64,000 nucleotides of DNA from assembly GCF_042433895.1 (NCBI RefSeq), contig NZ_JBHLUA010000012.1, positions 1,035,702-1,099,701 on the forward strand, in the 5' to 3' direction. This document shows positions 9,507 to 17,954 of the stretch, piece after piece; the stretch's first letter is position 1; every line of letters begins with the position of its first letter. The DNA comes from Mesonia maritima (GTDB lineage Bacteria; Bacteroidota; Bacteroidia; Flavobacteriales; Flavobacteriaceae). Below the pieces are notes generated by a model, which searched no databases, was not told the origin of the DNA, and saw nothing but the letters and a program-made list of their open reading frames with translations. The position numbers and the translations under genes are program-made.

Positions 9507-9943
9507 TAACCTCTGGATATTTGATCTGATAATTCATTAATGTCGTCATCGGCAAGCGGAAAATGCTTTTTAAGCTGTTCGCCGGCTTTATGAATTCCTT
9601 CAACTAAACCTTTTTTAAATTCTCCTTTTCTAAAATGAGATTGCATAATATCTTTTGTGCTTTCCCAAAAATTTGGCGGAACAACTTTATCGATACCGCG
9701 ATCTCCCATAATGTAGAATTTATGATCTTCTACCGCTAAATAAATGAGAACGCCGTTTTCTAATTTGGTGTTATCGATCTTTAATTCGTGAAAAATTGTT
9801 TTCGCCCGATCAAAAATATCGATAGTACACGTACGTTCAATATGAACACGAATTTCTCCTGAAGTTTTATTTTCAGCTTCACGAATTGCAGCAACAATTT
9901 CCTGTTCGTCTGTTTTGTTAATAAATTCTTGGGTAGATGCCAT
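9506..9943 (-). CDS. TPM-domain protein without signal peptide
   Basis: The 145-residue product is essentially a single TPM domain. It starts with FINKTDEQEIVAAIREAENK and contains the family segment NGVLIYLAVEDHKFYIMGDRGIDK near residues 62-85. It has no signal peptide or membrane segment, unlike the next gene. A soluble plus a membrane-bound TPM protein next to LemA is a common arrangement in Bacteroidota and suggests a joint role at the cytoplasmic membrane; this is inference. It lies 12 bases downstream of lemA and overlaps the following TPM gene by one base. Confidence 0.85.
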   Translation of the reverse strand: MASTQEFINKTDEQEIVAAIREAENKTSGEIRVHIERTCTIDIFDRAKTIFHELKIDNTKLENGVLIYLAVEDHKFYIMGDRGIDKVVPPNFWESTKDIMQSHFRKGEFKKGLVEGIHKAGEQLKKHFPLADDDINELSDQISRG

Positions 9944-9955
9944 TACGGGTTTGTT

Positions 9956-10546
9956 TTAAAATTCTACTTCTGGTGCGTTTTCTGCTCCTTCATCTGCTTC
10001 AAAAGCGCTCATTCGTTCAAAACCAAACATTCCTGCAACCATGTTATTCGGGAATTTTCTAATATAGGTGTTGTATTCACGAACATTTTCATTAAAACGG
10101 TTTCGCTCTACATTTATTCGGTTTTCAGTTCCTTCTAATTGCGATTGTAAATTCTGAAAGTTTTGCGTAGCCGTTAATTGTGGGTAACGCTCAACACTTA
10201 CCAATAATCGAGATAGTGCAGAAGAAACGCCTTGTTGCGCTTGTTGAAATTTCTGAATGGATTCTGAATCTAAATTATCTGCGTTTACATTTACAGAAGT
10301 CGCTTTAGATCGAGCTTCAATAACCTGCGTTAAAGTTTCTTGTTCAAAGTCTGCGGCACCTTTTACGGTATTCACCAAATTAGGAATTAAATCTGTTCGA
10401 CGCTGATATGCGCTTTCAACATTTGCCCAAGAAGCTTTTACGTTTTCTTCAAGTTCTACGGCAGTATTATTTACGCCGGCGGTTAAACTATAAACTATAA
10501 TTCCGAGTACTACAATTACGACTATAGCAATAATTCCTTTTTTCAT
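9956..10546 (-). CDS. lemA: LemA family protein
   Basis: The 196-residue product has one N-terminal membrane anchor (about 4-22, IIAIVVIVVLGIIVYSLTAG) followed by an alpha-helical LemA domain. That domain shows the signatures NVESAYQRRTDLIPNLVNTV (about 43-62) and RNRFNENVREYNTYIRKFP. The domain is thought to face the periplasm; the molecular function is not established. The length is typical (180-200). Its neighbours are a MerR-type regulator upstream (11-base gap) and two TPM-domain proteins downstream, a conserved LemA-TPM partnership. Confidence 0.92.
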   Translation of the reverse strand: MKKGIIAIVVIVVLGIIVYSLTAGVNNTAVELEENVKASWANVESAYQRRTDLIPNLVNTVKGAADFEQETLTQVIEARSKATSVNVNADNLDSESIQKFQQAQQGVSSALSRLLVSVERYPQLTATQNFQNLQSQLEGTENRINVERNRFNENVREYNTYIRKFPNNMVAGMFGFERMSAFEADEGAENAPEVEF

Positions 10547-10557
10547 CTATTAATTTT

Positions 10558-10887
10558 TTAAAGTTGATTTTTAATATTTGTGAGTTCGTTTTTAATCAAT
10601 TCCAATTTACGAATTATTTCAAAGTTAGTAAGGGTTTTATGGCGCTCTTCTTTTAAATGAGTTTTAGCGCCTTCGAGTGTAAAACCGCGCTCTTTTACTA
10701 AGTGATAAATTAATTCTAGGTTTTTAATATCTTCTTTTGTGAATTTACGATTTCCTTTGGCGTTTTTTTTAGGCTGAATAACATCAAACTCTTTTTCCCA
10801 AAAACGAATTAAGGAAGTATTTACGTGAAAAGCTTCTGCCACTTCACCAATACCATAATAAATTTTATCGGGGAGAGAAACGCGCAT
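10558..10887 (-). CDS. MerR family transcriptional regulator
   Basis: The 109-residue product carries an N-terminal MerR winged helix. It opens with DKIYYGIGEVAEAFHVNTSL, followed by IRFWEKEFDVIQPKKNAKGNRKF with the expected Arg/Trp/Glu spacing, then a coiled-coil-like C-terminal helix (about 80-109). There is no effector domain and no cysteines, so it is not a metal sensor of the classical type. Its ATG overlaps the stop of the M23 peptidase gene by one base (TAATG), and lemA follows after 10 bases. It may regulate its own operon; the target is unknown. Confidence 0.88.
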   Translation of the reverse strand: MRVSLPDKIYYGIGEVAEAFHVNTSLIRFWEKEFDVIQPKKNAKGNRKFTKEDIKNLELIYHLVKERGFTLEGAKTHLKEERHKTLTNFEIIRKLELIKNELTNIKNQL

Positions 10888-11861
10888 TAATCCAAAGATT
10901 GATTTTCTAAAGCAGATTGGTTTAGCATAATATCGTATTCTTCTGCAGTTAAATCGCCGTGATAGAAATTAATTGGATTTACTACTTGTCCGTTTTTATG
11001 AACTTCATAATGCAAATGCGGAGCGGTAGATAAACCGGTACTTCCTACTTCCCCAATGATTTCACCACGTTTTACTTTATCGCCACGTCTAACTTTAAAA
11101 TCGCTTAAATGGGCATAATAAGTTTCGTAACCAAATCCGTGATCGAGTACAATTAAATTTCCAAAACCGGTACCGCGAGTTGCTTTTTTTACAACCGCAT
11201 CGCCGGTCGCGTAAACATCAGAGCCGGTTGGAGCGCTAAAATCCATTCCGTTATGCATTCTTCGGTACTTCAAAATAGGATGCATTCGCATTCCGTAACC
11301 GGAAGCCATTCGTGTTAAATTTTCGTTTTTTACCGGTTGAATCGCCGGTATCGCGGTCAATAATTTTTCTTTTTCTTTTGCGAGTCGTGCAATTTCGTCG
11401 AGCGATTTAGATTGTACCACAATTCGTTTTTGAAGTACATCCATTTTTTTGCTCGTTTCAATAATTAAATCAGAATTATCGTAACCTTCTAAAGCTTGGT
11501 AACGATTTATTCCTCCAAAACCTGCTTTTCGTTGTTCATCAGGTATTGGATTCGCTTCAAAATATACGCGGTAAATAGTGTTGTCTCTTGTTTGTACATT
11601 CGATAAAACTTTTTGCGCTTGATTCATTTCTTTATTCAACAATTCATATTGCAATTTCATATGTTGCAATTCGCGTTTAAGCGCTTTTTCTTTAGGAGTT
11701 TCAATTTGTGGGAGATTCAAATAAATTAAGAGCAACACAAAACCTGCAAGAAAAGAACCCGCTATTGCTATAAACGCATAGCCTAATCGACGACCTTTTT
11801 TTCGTTCAATTTTGCGATAAGAAAGCGTCTCGCTATCGTAATAATATTTAACCTTCGACAT
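10887..11861 (-). CDS. M23 family metallopeptidase (membrane-anchored)
   Basis: The 324-residue product has a basic N-terminus, one transmembrane segment (about 27-48), a coiled coil (about 55-90) and a C-terminal LytM/M23 domain (about 183-300). The zinc ligands are present: HNGMD (H203, D207) and HLH (H282, H284). It is predicted to sit in the inner membrane and to cut peptidoglycan cross-bridges, or to activate amidases, in the periplasm. It heads the minus-strand operon and is divergent from alaS, an arrangement common in Flavobacteriaceae. The coiled coil plus intact active site resembles cell-wall hydrolases used in division or elongation. Confidence 0.92.
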   Translation of the reverse strand: MSKVKYYYDSETLSYRKIERKKGRRLGYAFIAIAGSFLAGFVLLLIYLNLPQIETPKEKALKRELQHMKLQYELLNKEMNQAQKVLSNVQTRDNTIYRVYFEANPIPDEQRKAGFGGINRYQALEGYDNSDLIIETSKKMDVLQKRIVVQSKSLDEIARLAKEKEKLLTAIPAIQPVKNENLTRMASGYGMRMHPILKYRRMHNGMDFSAPTGSDVYATGDAVVKKATRGTGFGNLIVLDHGFGYETYYAHLSDFKVRRGDKVKRGEIIGEVGSTGLSTAPHLHYEVHKNGQVVNPINFYHGDLTAEEYDIMLNQSALENQSLD

Positions 11862-11876
11862 TCTTTTAAATTATGC

Positions 11877-11884
11877 TATTTTTG
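11877..11884 (+). promoter_or_regulatory. Putative -7 element for alaS
   Basis: TATTTTTG matches TAnnTTTG but lies 98 bases before the alaS ATG and has no clear -33 TTG. If it is used, the alaS leader would contain the small inverted repeat TCTTAC/GTAAGA (11894-11916). Confidence 0.35.
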
Positions 11885-11920
11885 CGTCAAAATTCTTACT
11901 TTTCATAATAGTAAGACGAA

Positions 11921-11928
11921 CAAAGATA
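11921..11928 (-). promoter_or_regulatory. -7 element of the M23-MerR-LemA-TPM operon
   Basis: On the minus strand TATCTTTG matches TAnnTTTG exactly, 60 bases before the M23 ATG. The -33 region is not a clear TTG. The two divergent -7 elements in this gap point towards each other, so the two transcripts would overlap. Confidence 0.5.
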
Positions 11929-11981
11929 GAAATTGTTTCACTAGAAACATAATTATAACCGTTTAGGCTCAGATATAGTAT

Positions 11982-14594
11982 ATGAAATCTAAAGAAATCC
12001 GTTCTAAATTCCTAGAATTTTTTGAATCAAAAAAACATGAAATTGTTGCTTCGGCGCCCATGGTCATGAAAAACGACCCGACATTAATGTTTACCAATGC
12101 CGGGATGAATCAATTTAAAGAATATTTCTTAGGAAATGCCACTCCCAAAAATACTCGTGTTACCGATACGCAAAAATGTTTGCGCGTTAGTGGAAAACAC
12201 AACGATTTAGAGGAAGTGGGTAAAGATACCTACCATCATACCATGTTTGAGATGTTAGGAAATTGGAGTTTTGGCGATTATTTTAAAAAAGAAGCGATAG
12301 AATGGGCTTGGGAATTGCTAACTGAAGTTTACAAAATTACTCCTGAAAATCTTTATGTAACAATTTTTGAAGGCGACAAAACCGACGGAATTGGGAAAGA
12401 TGACGAAGCCTACGAAATATGGAAAAATATAATTCCTACAGAGCGAATTTTACTTGGTGATAAAAAAGATAATTTCTGGGAAATGGGCGATCAAGGTCCG
12501 TGTGGTCCAGCTTCAGAAATCCATATTGATTTACGAAGTGAAGAAGAAAAAGCAAAAATTTCTGGAAAAGATTTAGTGAATCAAGATCATCCACATGTTG
12601 TTGAAATTTGGAATTTAGTTTTTATTCAATTCAATAGAAAAGCCGATGGTTCTTTAGTTGAATTACCTAATAAACATATCGATACCGGAATGGGTTTCGA
12701 ACGTTTGGCGATGGTTTTACAAGGAAAAAAATCAAATTACGATACTGATGTTTTTACGCCGCTTATTCGCGAAATAGAAACCATTACCAATTCTACTTAC
12801 GGAAAAAACGAAGAAACCGATATTGCTATTCGTGTAATTGCCGATCACGTTAGAGCGGTTGCTTTTGCAATTGCCGACGGACAATTGCCGAGCAATAATG
12901 GTGCGGGTTATGTAATTCGAAGAATTTTACGTCGCGCTATTCGTTACGGATTTACATTTTTAGACATCAAACAACCGTTCATCTTTAAGTTGGTTTCTAC
13001 GTTGAGTCAACAAATGAGTGAAGCTTTTCCAGAACTTAAAAAGCAGAAAAATCTTTGTGAAAATGTAATTAAAGAAGAAGAAAGCTCTTTCTTAAAAACA
13101 CTCGATCAAGGTTTAGTATTGTTAGAAAATATTATTTCAACTGCTGAAGGAAAGGAAATTTCAGGGAAAAAAGCATTTGAATTATATGATACTTACGGAT
13201 TTCCAATCGATTTAACGGCATTAATTTTAAGCGAACGCGGATTTAGTTTAAATCAAGCTGAATTCGAAAAAGAACTTCAACAACAAAAAGAACGCTCACG
13301 TTCTGCGGCACAAACAAAAGCGCAAGATTGGGTGATTTTAAAAGAAGATGATGAGGAAGAATTTATCGGTTACGATCAATTACAAGCGGATGTAAAAATC
13401 ACCAAATACCGAAAAGTTGAAAGTAAAAAAGAAGGCGAGCTTTACCAATTGGTTTTTAATTTAACACCATTCTATCCTGAAGGCGGAGGACAAGTGGGCG
13501 ACAAAGGTTATTTAGAAAGCACGAATGGAAATGTAACGTATATTATCGATACTAAAAAAGAGAACAATTTAATTATACATATCGCCAAAACCCTTCCCGA
13601 GAATCTTGAAGGGAGTTTTAAAGCGGTAGTCGATGAAAAACAACGCGCACGTTCTGCAGCAAATCATTCGGCTACGCACTTGCTGCATCAAGCCTTGCGA
13701 AGCATTTTAGGAACACACGTAGAACAAAAAGGATCAATGGTTCATAGCGGTTATTTACGCTTCGATTTTTCACATTTCAGTAAAGTATCTTCGGAAGAAA
13801 TACAAGCAATAGAAAATTTTGTAAATGCCAGAATTCAAGAGCAATTGCCTTTAGAAGAAAACCGAAAAATTCCATATAAAGAAGCAATTGAACAAGGCGC
13901 AATCGCGTTGTTCGGCGAGAAATATGGCGATGCGGTGAGAACCATAAAATTTGGTGATTCCATGGAATTGTGTGGTGGTACGCACGTGCAAAACACGTCT
14001 TCAATTTGGCATTTTAAAATTGTTTCTGAAGGAGCTGTAGCTTCGGGAGTTCGTAGAATTGAAGCGATTACCGGCGACGCAGCAAAAGATTTCTTAACCC
14101 AGCAAAGTGAGAACTTTAATCAGTTAAAAGCTTTATTGAAAAATTCGCAAGATCCTATAAAATCGGTGAACGATTTACAAGAAGAAAATGCGAAGCTTAA
14201 AAAAGAAATTGAAGTTTTACTGAAAGAAAAAGCAAAAAACGTAAAAGGCGATTTAAAAAATTCAGTAAAAGAAATTAACGGAATTCAGTTTTTAGCAACA
14301 AAAGTAGATTTAGATGCCGGCGCGATGAAAGATTTATCGTTTCAGTTAGGTGGAGAAATCGATAATTTATTTTTAATTCTCGGTTCAGAAAATAATGGGA
14401 AAGCCTTACTTTCTTGCTACATCGATAAAAAAATAGCGGAAGAAAAAAACTTAAACGCTGGAAAAATTGTGCGTGAATTAGGGAAATTTATTCAAGGCGG
14501 CGGTGGTGGTCAAGCGTTTTTTGCAACCGCAGGCGGAAAAAATCCTGACGGAATTAAAGATGCTTTAGCTGAAGCTGAAAAATATATTCAGTAA
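11982..14594 (+). CDS. alaS: Alanyl-tRNA synthetase
   Basis: AlaRS attaches alanine to tRNA-Ala. The 870-residue product has the class II catalytic core (N-terminus IRSKFLEFFESKKHEIVASA, with MFTNAGMNQFK in motif 1). The editing domain follows, with zinc-site motifs HSATH (H562-H566) and CGGTH (C664-H668). The C-terminal C-Ala region ends with the glycine-rich FIQGGGGGQAFFATAGG segment. The length is normal for the family (about 870-880) and no key residue is missing. It is transcribed divergently from the M23 peptidase operon. Confidence 0.97.
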   Translation: MKSKEIRSKFLEFFESKKHEIVASAPMVMKNDPTLMFTNAGMNQFKEYFLGNATPKNTRVTDTQKCLRVSGKHNDLEEVGKDTYHHTMFEMLGNWSFGDYFKKEAIEWAWELLTEVYKITPENLYVTIFEGDKTDGIGKDDEAYEIWKNIIPTERILLGDKKDNFWEMGDQGPCGPASEIHIDLRSEEEKAKISGKDLVNQDHPHVVEIWNLVFIQFNRKADGSLVELPNKHIDTGMGFERLAMVLQGKKSNYDTDVFTPLIREIETITNSTYGKNEETDIAIRVIADHVRAVAFAIADGQLPSNNGAGYVIRRILRRAIRYGFTFLDIKQPFIFKLVSTLSQQMSEAFPELKKQKNLCENVIKEEESSFLKTLDQGLVLLENIISTAEGKEISGKKAFELYDTYGFPIDLTALILSERGFSLNQAEFEKELQQQKERSRSAAQTKAQDWVILKEDDEEEFIGYDQLQADVKITKYRKVESKKEGELYQLVFNLTPFYPEGGGQVGDKGYLESTNGNVTYIIDTKKENNLIIHIAKTLPENLEGSFKAVVDEKQRARSAANHSATHLLHQALRSILGTHVEQKGSMVHSGYLRFDFSHFSKVSSEEIQAIENFVNARIQEQLPLEENRKIPYKEAIEQGAIALFGEKYGDAVRTIKFGDSMELCGGTHVQNTSSIWHFKIVSEGAVASGVRRIEAITGDAAKDFLTQQSENFNQLKALLKNSQDPIKSVNDLQEENAKLKKEIEVLLKEKAKNVKGDLKNSVKEINGIQFLATKVDLDAGAMKDLSFQLGGEIDNLFLILGSENNGKALLSCYIDKKIAEEKNLNAGKIVRELGKFIQGGGGGQAFFATAGGKNPDGIKDALAEAEKYIQ

Positions 14595-14679
14595 GCTGAA
14601 AATTTGCTAATTTTTAAAGCTTATTAAAGATTTAAACGGAGTTTATTGAAGTTTATTCTTAATAATAGAAATGAATACG

Positions 14680-14753
14680 ATCCCGGATCAAGTCCGGGAT
14701 GACGTTTAGTATAAAAATAGAGTTTCGTCATGCTGAACTTGATTCAGCATCTC
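14680..14753. repeat. Two REP-like hairpins after alaS
   Basis: The first hairpin is ATCCCGGA-TCAAG-TCCGGGAT (14680-14700); the second is ATGCTGAA-CTTGA-TTCAGCAT (14730-14750). Both have perfect 8-base arms and a five-base loop with a related core (TCAAG versus its complement CTTGA). They belong to the dispersed extragenic palindromes common in Bacteroidota. The second spills an artificial RHAELDSASH peptide into the frame upstream of the GSCFA gene. Confidence 0.75.
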
Positions 14754-14791
14754 ATCTTAATAATCGATCTCCACTTCAATTTAAATATAAT

Positions 14792-15748
14792 ATGAAATTA
14801 CAAACCCAAGTTAGCATTCCTGAAGGGAAGTCAAAAATTGACTATCGCTCAAAAATAGTGCTCTTGGGTTCGTGTTTTTCAGAAAATATCGGGGAGAAAT
14901 TTCAGTATTATAAATTTCAATCGCTTCAAAATCCGTTGGGGATTTTGTTTCATCCGTTTGCAATAGAAAGATTTTTACAGCGCGTAGTTCAGCAAGAAAA
15001 ATTTGCGACAAAAGATATTTTTCAGCATCAAGAAATTTACAGTTGCTTTGAAGCGCATTCCAGAATGAATGCGTTGTCGGAAGATGAAATTTTGCAAAAC
15101 CTGAATGCAGCTTTAGAAGAAACTTTTCAGTTTTTAAAAAAAGCTTCGCACGTAATTATCACGCTGGGAACTTCGTGGATTTACAAACATGTGGAGCAAA
15201 ATACATATGTGGCAAATTGCCATAAAATTCCACAGAAAAATTTCAGGAAAGAGCTTTCTTCAATTGCAGAACTAGAAAAAAGTATTCAAACAAGTGTTGA
15301 ATATATTCGGCAATTAAATTCTGATTGTCAATTTATTTTTACGGTTTCTCCGGTTCGACATTCCAAAGATGGTTTTGTAGAAAATCTAAGAAGTAAGTCG
15401 CATTTAATTTCTGCACTTCATCAAGTTTTAGAAAATAAAAATCAGCTTAATTATTTTCCGTCGTACGAATTAATGATGGATGAATTGCGCGATTATCGTT
15501 TTTATGCAGAAGATTTACTGCATCCTTCAAAAATCGCAGTTCAATATATTTGGGAAAAATTTGCGGAAACTTGGTTTTCTTCTGAAAGTTTAAAAACTAT
15601 GACTGAAGTGGAAAAAATTCAGCAAGGTTTGCACCATCGCGCTTTTAACCCTAAAAGTGAAGCGCATCAACAATTTCAAGAAAAACTTCAACAGCGAATA
15701 AAAAATCTTCAAAAAGAACTTCCTCATCTTTCCTTCTACAAAAAATAG
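14792..15748 (+). CDS. GSCFA domain-containing protein
   Basis: The 318-residue product starts MKLQTQVSIPEGKSKIDYRS and carries the family signature LLGSCFSENIG near residue 23, with a second conserved block around TLGTSWIY (about 117) and FTVSPVRHSKDG (about 175). GSCFA proteins are related to SGNH/GDSL hydrolases: the serine of GSCF and the SPVRH block are the likely active-site regions. The substrate is unknown. The frame extends upstream to 14699, but that extension is a translated REP-like repeat (RHAELDSASH), so I placed the start at ATG 14792. The stop is followed at once by an element shared with the next exported-protein gene. Confidence 0.88.
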   Translation: MKLQTQVSIPEGKSKIDYRSKIVLLGSCFSENIGEKFQYYKFQSLQNPLGILFHPFAIERFLQRVVQQEKFATKDIFQHQEIYSCFEAHSRMNALSEDEILQNLNAALEETFQFLKKASHVIITLGTSWIYKHVEQNTYVANCHKIPQKNFRKELSSIAELEKSIQTSVEYIRQLNSDCQFIFTVSPVRHSKDGFVENLRSKSHLISALHQVLENKNQLNYFPSYELMMDELRDYRFYAEDLLHPSKIAVQYIWEKFAETWFSSESLKTMTEVEKIQQGLHHRAFNPKSEAHQQFQEKLQQRIKNLQKELPHLSFYKK

Positions 15749-15764
15749 GTCAATTGCCTTATTG
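15742..15764 (+). repeat. Shared upstream element, copy 1
   Basis: The 14-mer tcaattgccttatt (15750-15763), preceded by aaaaatag, is repeated at 16461-16474, again preceded by aaaaatag. Copy 1 begins inside the stop region of the GSCFA gene and lies about 80 bases before the lipoprotein gene. It may be a protein-binding site. Confidence 0.45.
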
Positions 15765-15792
15765 TAGGAATTTCAATCGCAGCTCATCTTTG
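15762..15792 (+). promoter_or_regulatory. Putative promoter of the DUF6252-like lipoprotein gene
   Basis: TTG at 15762-15764 is followed 20 bases later by CATCTTTG (15785-15792), one mismatch from TAnnTTTG. It lies 48 bases before the ATG. Confidence 0.4.
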
Positions 15793-15839
15793 TGTTATAA
15801 CAAAATCAAATTTTCATTAACACAAAAAAACAAAACAAG

Positions 15840-16361
15840 ATGAGAAAATTAATGTATTTATTTTTAGGTTTATCGCTTATTACATCGATAAGTTGTAGTA
15901 AAGACGATGATGGCGGGAGTAGCAATAATGCTAGTAACGGAATTGTAAAGGCGAAAATAGACGGTGCTTCTTTTTCTTCTAGTGCTCAAGGAACGCAAGC
16001 AAGCCGTGTTGATAATAATGGAGGAATAACTATTGCTATAGTAGCTAACGATCTTAATAGTGGAAAAAATATTACACTTAATATAAATTCTATCGATGGT
16101 GAAGGAACGTATGATATTGGAGGAGATAATTTAGTTTTTATTGTGGCTTCTTATACTGAAGGAAATGCTTCAGATCCGTTAAATTCACAATCTTGGACAG
16201 CTCCTTATGATGAAGGCGGCGTAGCAGGTGAAATTAAAATTTCTGAGTTAACCGATAGTAAAATAAAAGGGACTTTTTCTTTTAAAGGAAAAAACCCGAA
16301 TGATGATACTTTTAAAGAGCTAACCGAAGGTTCTTTTAATTTAGATATTACCCAGTTCTAA
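15840..16361 (+). CDS. Lipoprotein, DUF6252-like
   Basis: The 173-residue product has a lipoprotein signal peptide with lipobox SISC (Cys19). After the cysteine comes SKDDDGG, an acidic stretch like the lipoprotein export signal that sends Bacteroidota lipoproteins to the cell surface. The remainder (about 32-173) is a compact beta-rich domain starting VKAKIDGASFSSSAQGTQAS and ending with EGSFNLDI, resembling the DUF6252 family. The function is unknown. It is flanked by the shared upstream element and followed by a hairpin terminator, so it is probably transcribed alone. Confidence 0.75.
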   Translation: MRKLMYLFLGLSLITSISCSKDDDGGSSNNASNGIVKAKIDGASFSSSAQGTQASRVDNNGGITIAIVANDLNSGKNITLNINSIDGEGTYDIGGDNLVFIVASYTEGNASDPLNSQSWTAPYDEGGVAGEIKISELTDSKIKGTFSFKGKNPNDDTFKELTEGSFNLDITQF

Positions 16362-16407
16362 GTTCAGTTTTTAAAAGATTCTCAATAATGGGAGTTTTTT
16401 TGTTAGG

Positions 16408-16441
16408 GCCGAGAGAACATCACGCTTAGCTCTCGGCTTTT
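16408..16441 (+). terminator. Hairpin terminator after the lipoprotein gene
   Basis: Perfect 8-base arms gccgagag (16408-16415) and ctctcggc (16430-16437) are followed by a short T run. Confidence 0.65.
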
Positions 16442-16451
16442 ATTAAATCTT

Positions 16452-16474
16452 CAAAAATAGTCAATTGCCTTATT
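16452..16474 (+). repeat. Shared upstream element, copy 2
   Basis: aaaaatag directly followed by tcaattgccttatt repeats the element at 15742-15763 with a one-base indel. It lies about 60 bases before the secreted-protein gene at 16523. Confidence 0.45.
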
Positions 16475-16522
16475 AATTTTAAAAACTATAGCCTTCCTCT
16501 TTAATTTACTAAAACTACAATT

Positions 16523-17560
16523 ATGAAAACAAAAATTATTTTAGCATTCGCTGTGTTTGCGTTTACTTTTAATCTGAAAGCACAAAATTTAGGAACCTTT
16601 AAACCTGCCGAAAATATATATGGAAAAAGAGAATTTAAAAAATTTCAAAAGCGTGCATACATCGCAAATTTTAGCGTGAATTTTGAATTTTACAAAGAAG
16701 CGGTAGATAAAAAAGCCAAAGGAGGTTTCGGAAGAAGTATAAAAAATGCCGCCAAAGCAGAAGCAGCCATCGGATTATCTACATTAAGCAGAGAAATGAT
16801 ACAAGAAAAAACCAATGCACTTTATCAAGAATTGGTTACAAAATTACAACAAGGCGGTTACGAAATAATTACTCCAGAAGAAGCAGGGAAAACAGAAATT
16901 TACGAGGGTTGGGAAAAATATACCGGGCCTCAGCTTTCAGAAACCAATATGACCGGCGTATTAAAAGCAATTCCAGAAAATTTCTCTTTTTACTATAATC
17001 CGAAGAAAATCGATTTTTTAAATCAAATCAATCAAAAATTATCTAAGGAAATGAACGATGCGTTGGTAGTGAATGTAGAGTTGAATTTTATGTTTTCAGA
17101 AACAGGGGATAATTGGCTTAGAGGAAATGGAGCGCAGGTTAAGCTTTTTGTAAATTATAGATTGGTAGATAATTACACCGTAACCGATAAAAAAACCAAC
17201 AGCGGTATTACCAGTTTGTTCGATAAATCTAAACAGGCTAAAGGCTTAAGTAGCTATATAAATTTTACGCAGGGCAAAAATAAAATAGGTGGTTCTGCAT
17301 TGGCTAGCTATGATGGCGGTTTAAAACAATCGTTAGAAATAGAAGGCGTTTTAGAAAAGGAGAAAGTTGTAGCTTATTCTGCCCAAACTCAAGCAACTGC
17401 AACCTTGCAAAATCCCGTTGTAGTTATTAGAGGTGATAACTATGCTTCTAAAACAAAATGGTTAGAGCCAGATCCTAAAAAGTATGCTGAAGGTTTATAT
17501 ATGGCGGGTCATCAATTCTTAGACTATCATATAAGTGAATTTCTAGATCAAACAAATTAA
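16523..17560 (+). CDS. Secreted protein of unknown function
   Basis: The 345-residue product has a clear signal peptide (1-21, cleavage after NLKAQ) and no lipobox or membrane segment, so it is probably periplasmic or outer-membrane associated. The mature part begins NLGTFKPAENIYGKREFKKF and mixes helices and beta strands. A helical segment (about 75-115) and the segments LSKEMNDALVVNVELNFMF and GVLEKEKVVAYSAQTQAT are visible, but I recognise no family. It shares an upstream 14-mer with the preceding lipoprotein gene, which hints at common control. A strong terminator follows, separating it from the sensor-kinase genes. Confidence 0.75.
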   Translation: MKTKIILAFAVFAFTFNLKAQNLGTFKPAENIYGKREFKKFQKRAYIANFSVNFEFYKEAVDKKAKGGFGRSIKNAAKAEAAIGLSTLSREMIQEKTNALYQELVTKLQQGGYEIITPEEAGKTEIYEGWEKYTGPQLSETNMTGVLKAIPENFSFYYNPKKIDFLNQINQKLSKEMNDALVVNVELNFMFSETGDNWLRGNGAQVKLFVNYRLVDNYTVTDKKTNSGITSLFDKSKQAKGLSSYINFTQGKNKIGGSALASYDGGLKQSLEIEGVLEKEKVVAYSAQTQATATLQNPVVVIRGDNYASKTKWLEPDPKKYAEGLYMAGHQFLDYHISEFLDQTN

Positions 17561-17582
17561 ATAATTATGCTCAGGGGTGATT

Positions 17583-17627
17583 AGAATGGCGAGTTCAATT
17601 TTTTCTTACTTGCCATTCTTTTCTTTA
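17583..17627 (+). terminator. Rho-independent terminator
   Basis: Eleven-base arms agaatggcgag (17583-17593) and cttgccattct (17609-17619) pair with one G-U and are followed by a T-rich tail. Confidence 0.7.
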
Positions 17628-17638
17628 ATTGTATAGGT

Positions 17639-17860
17639 ATGTTACTAATCTTTATCAGTTTTTTTTCAATAATAATGAGCATCTGTCTTTTTTTTAGAAA
17701 AGAAAACCGGAAAATCGCTAACTTACACTTGCGTAAACTTCGCTATCTTAAGTATCAAATAAAGATAGAAAAATCTCAACTAGATAGAAGGTACGCGTAT
17801 TTGAATAAATATGATTTTGAAAATTATAATTTGAAGGATATTTTTTATGCTCAATTTTAA
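17639..17860 (+). CDS. Possible small membrane protein, 73 residues
   Basis: This open frame starts at ATG 17639 right after a terminator. It has an N-terminal hydrophobic segment (about 2-19, LLIFISFFSIIMSICLFF) followed by a strongly basic, tyrosine-rich tail. That would fit a small single-span membrane protein, possibly linked to the sensor kinase downstream. No promoter match and no family are visible, and the DNA is very AT-rich, so it may be spurious. Confidence 0.35.
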   Translation: MLLIFISFFSIIMSICLFFRKENRKIANLHLRKLRYLKYQIKIEKSQLDRRYAYLNKYDFENYNLKDIFYAQF

Positions 17861-17954
17861 TTAAAATCAATTTTTATAATATAAGACTGAAAATAGTCTA
17901 CTTAATTTATTGATTGTGAACCTAAATGTGCAGTACTGGCTTTTAAGTAAATCG

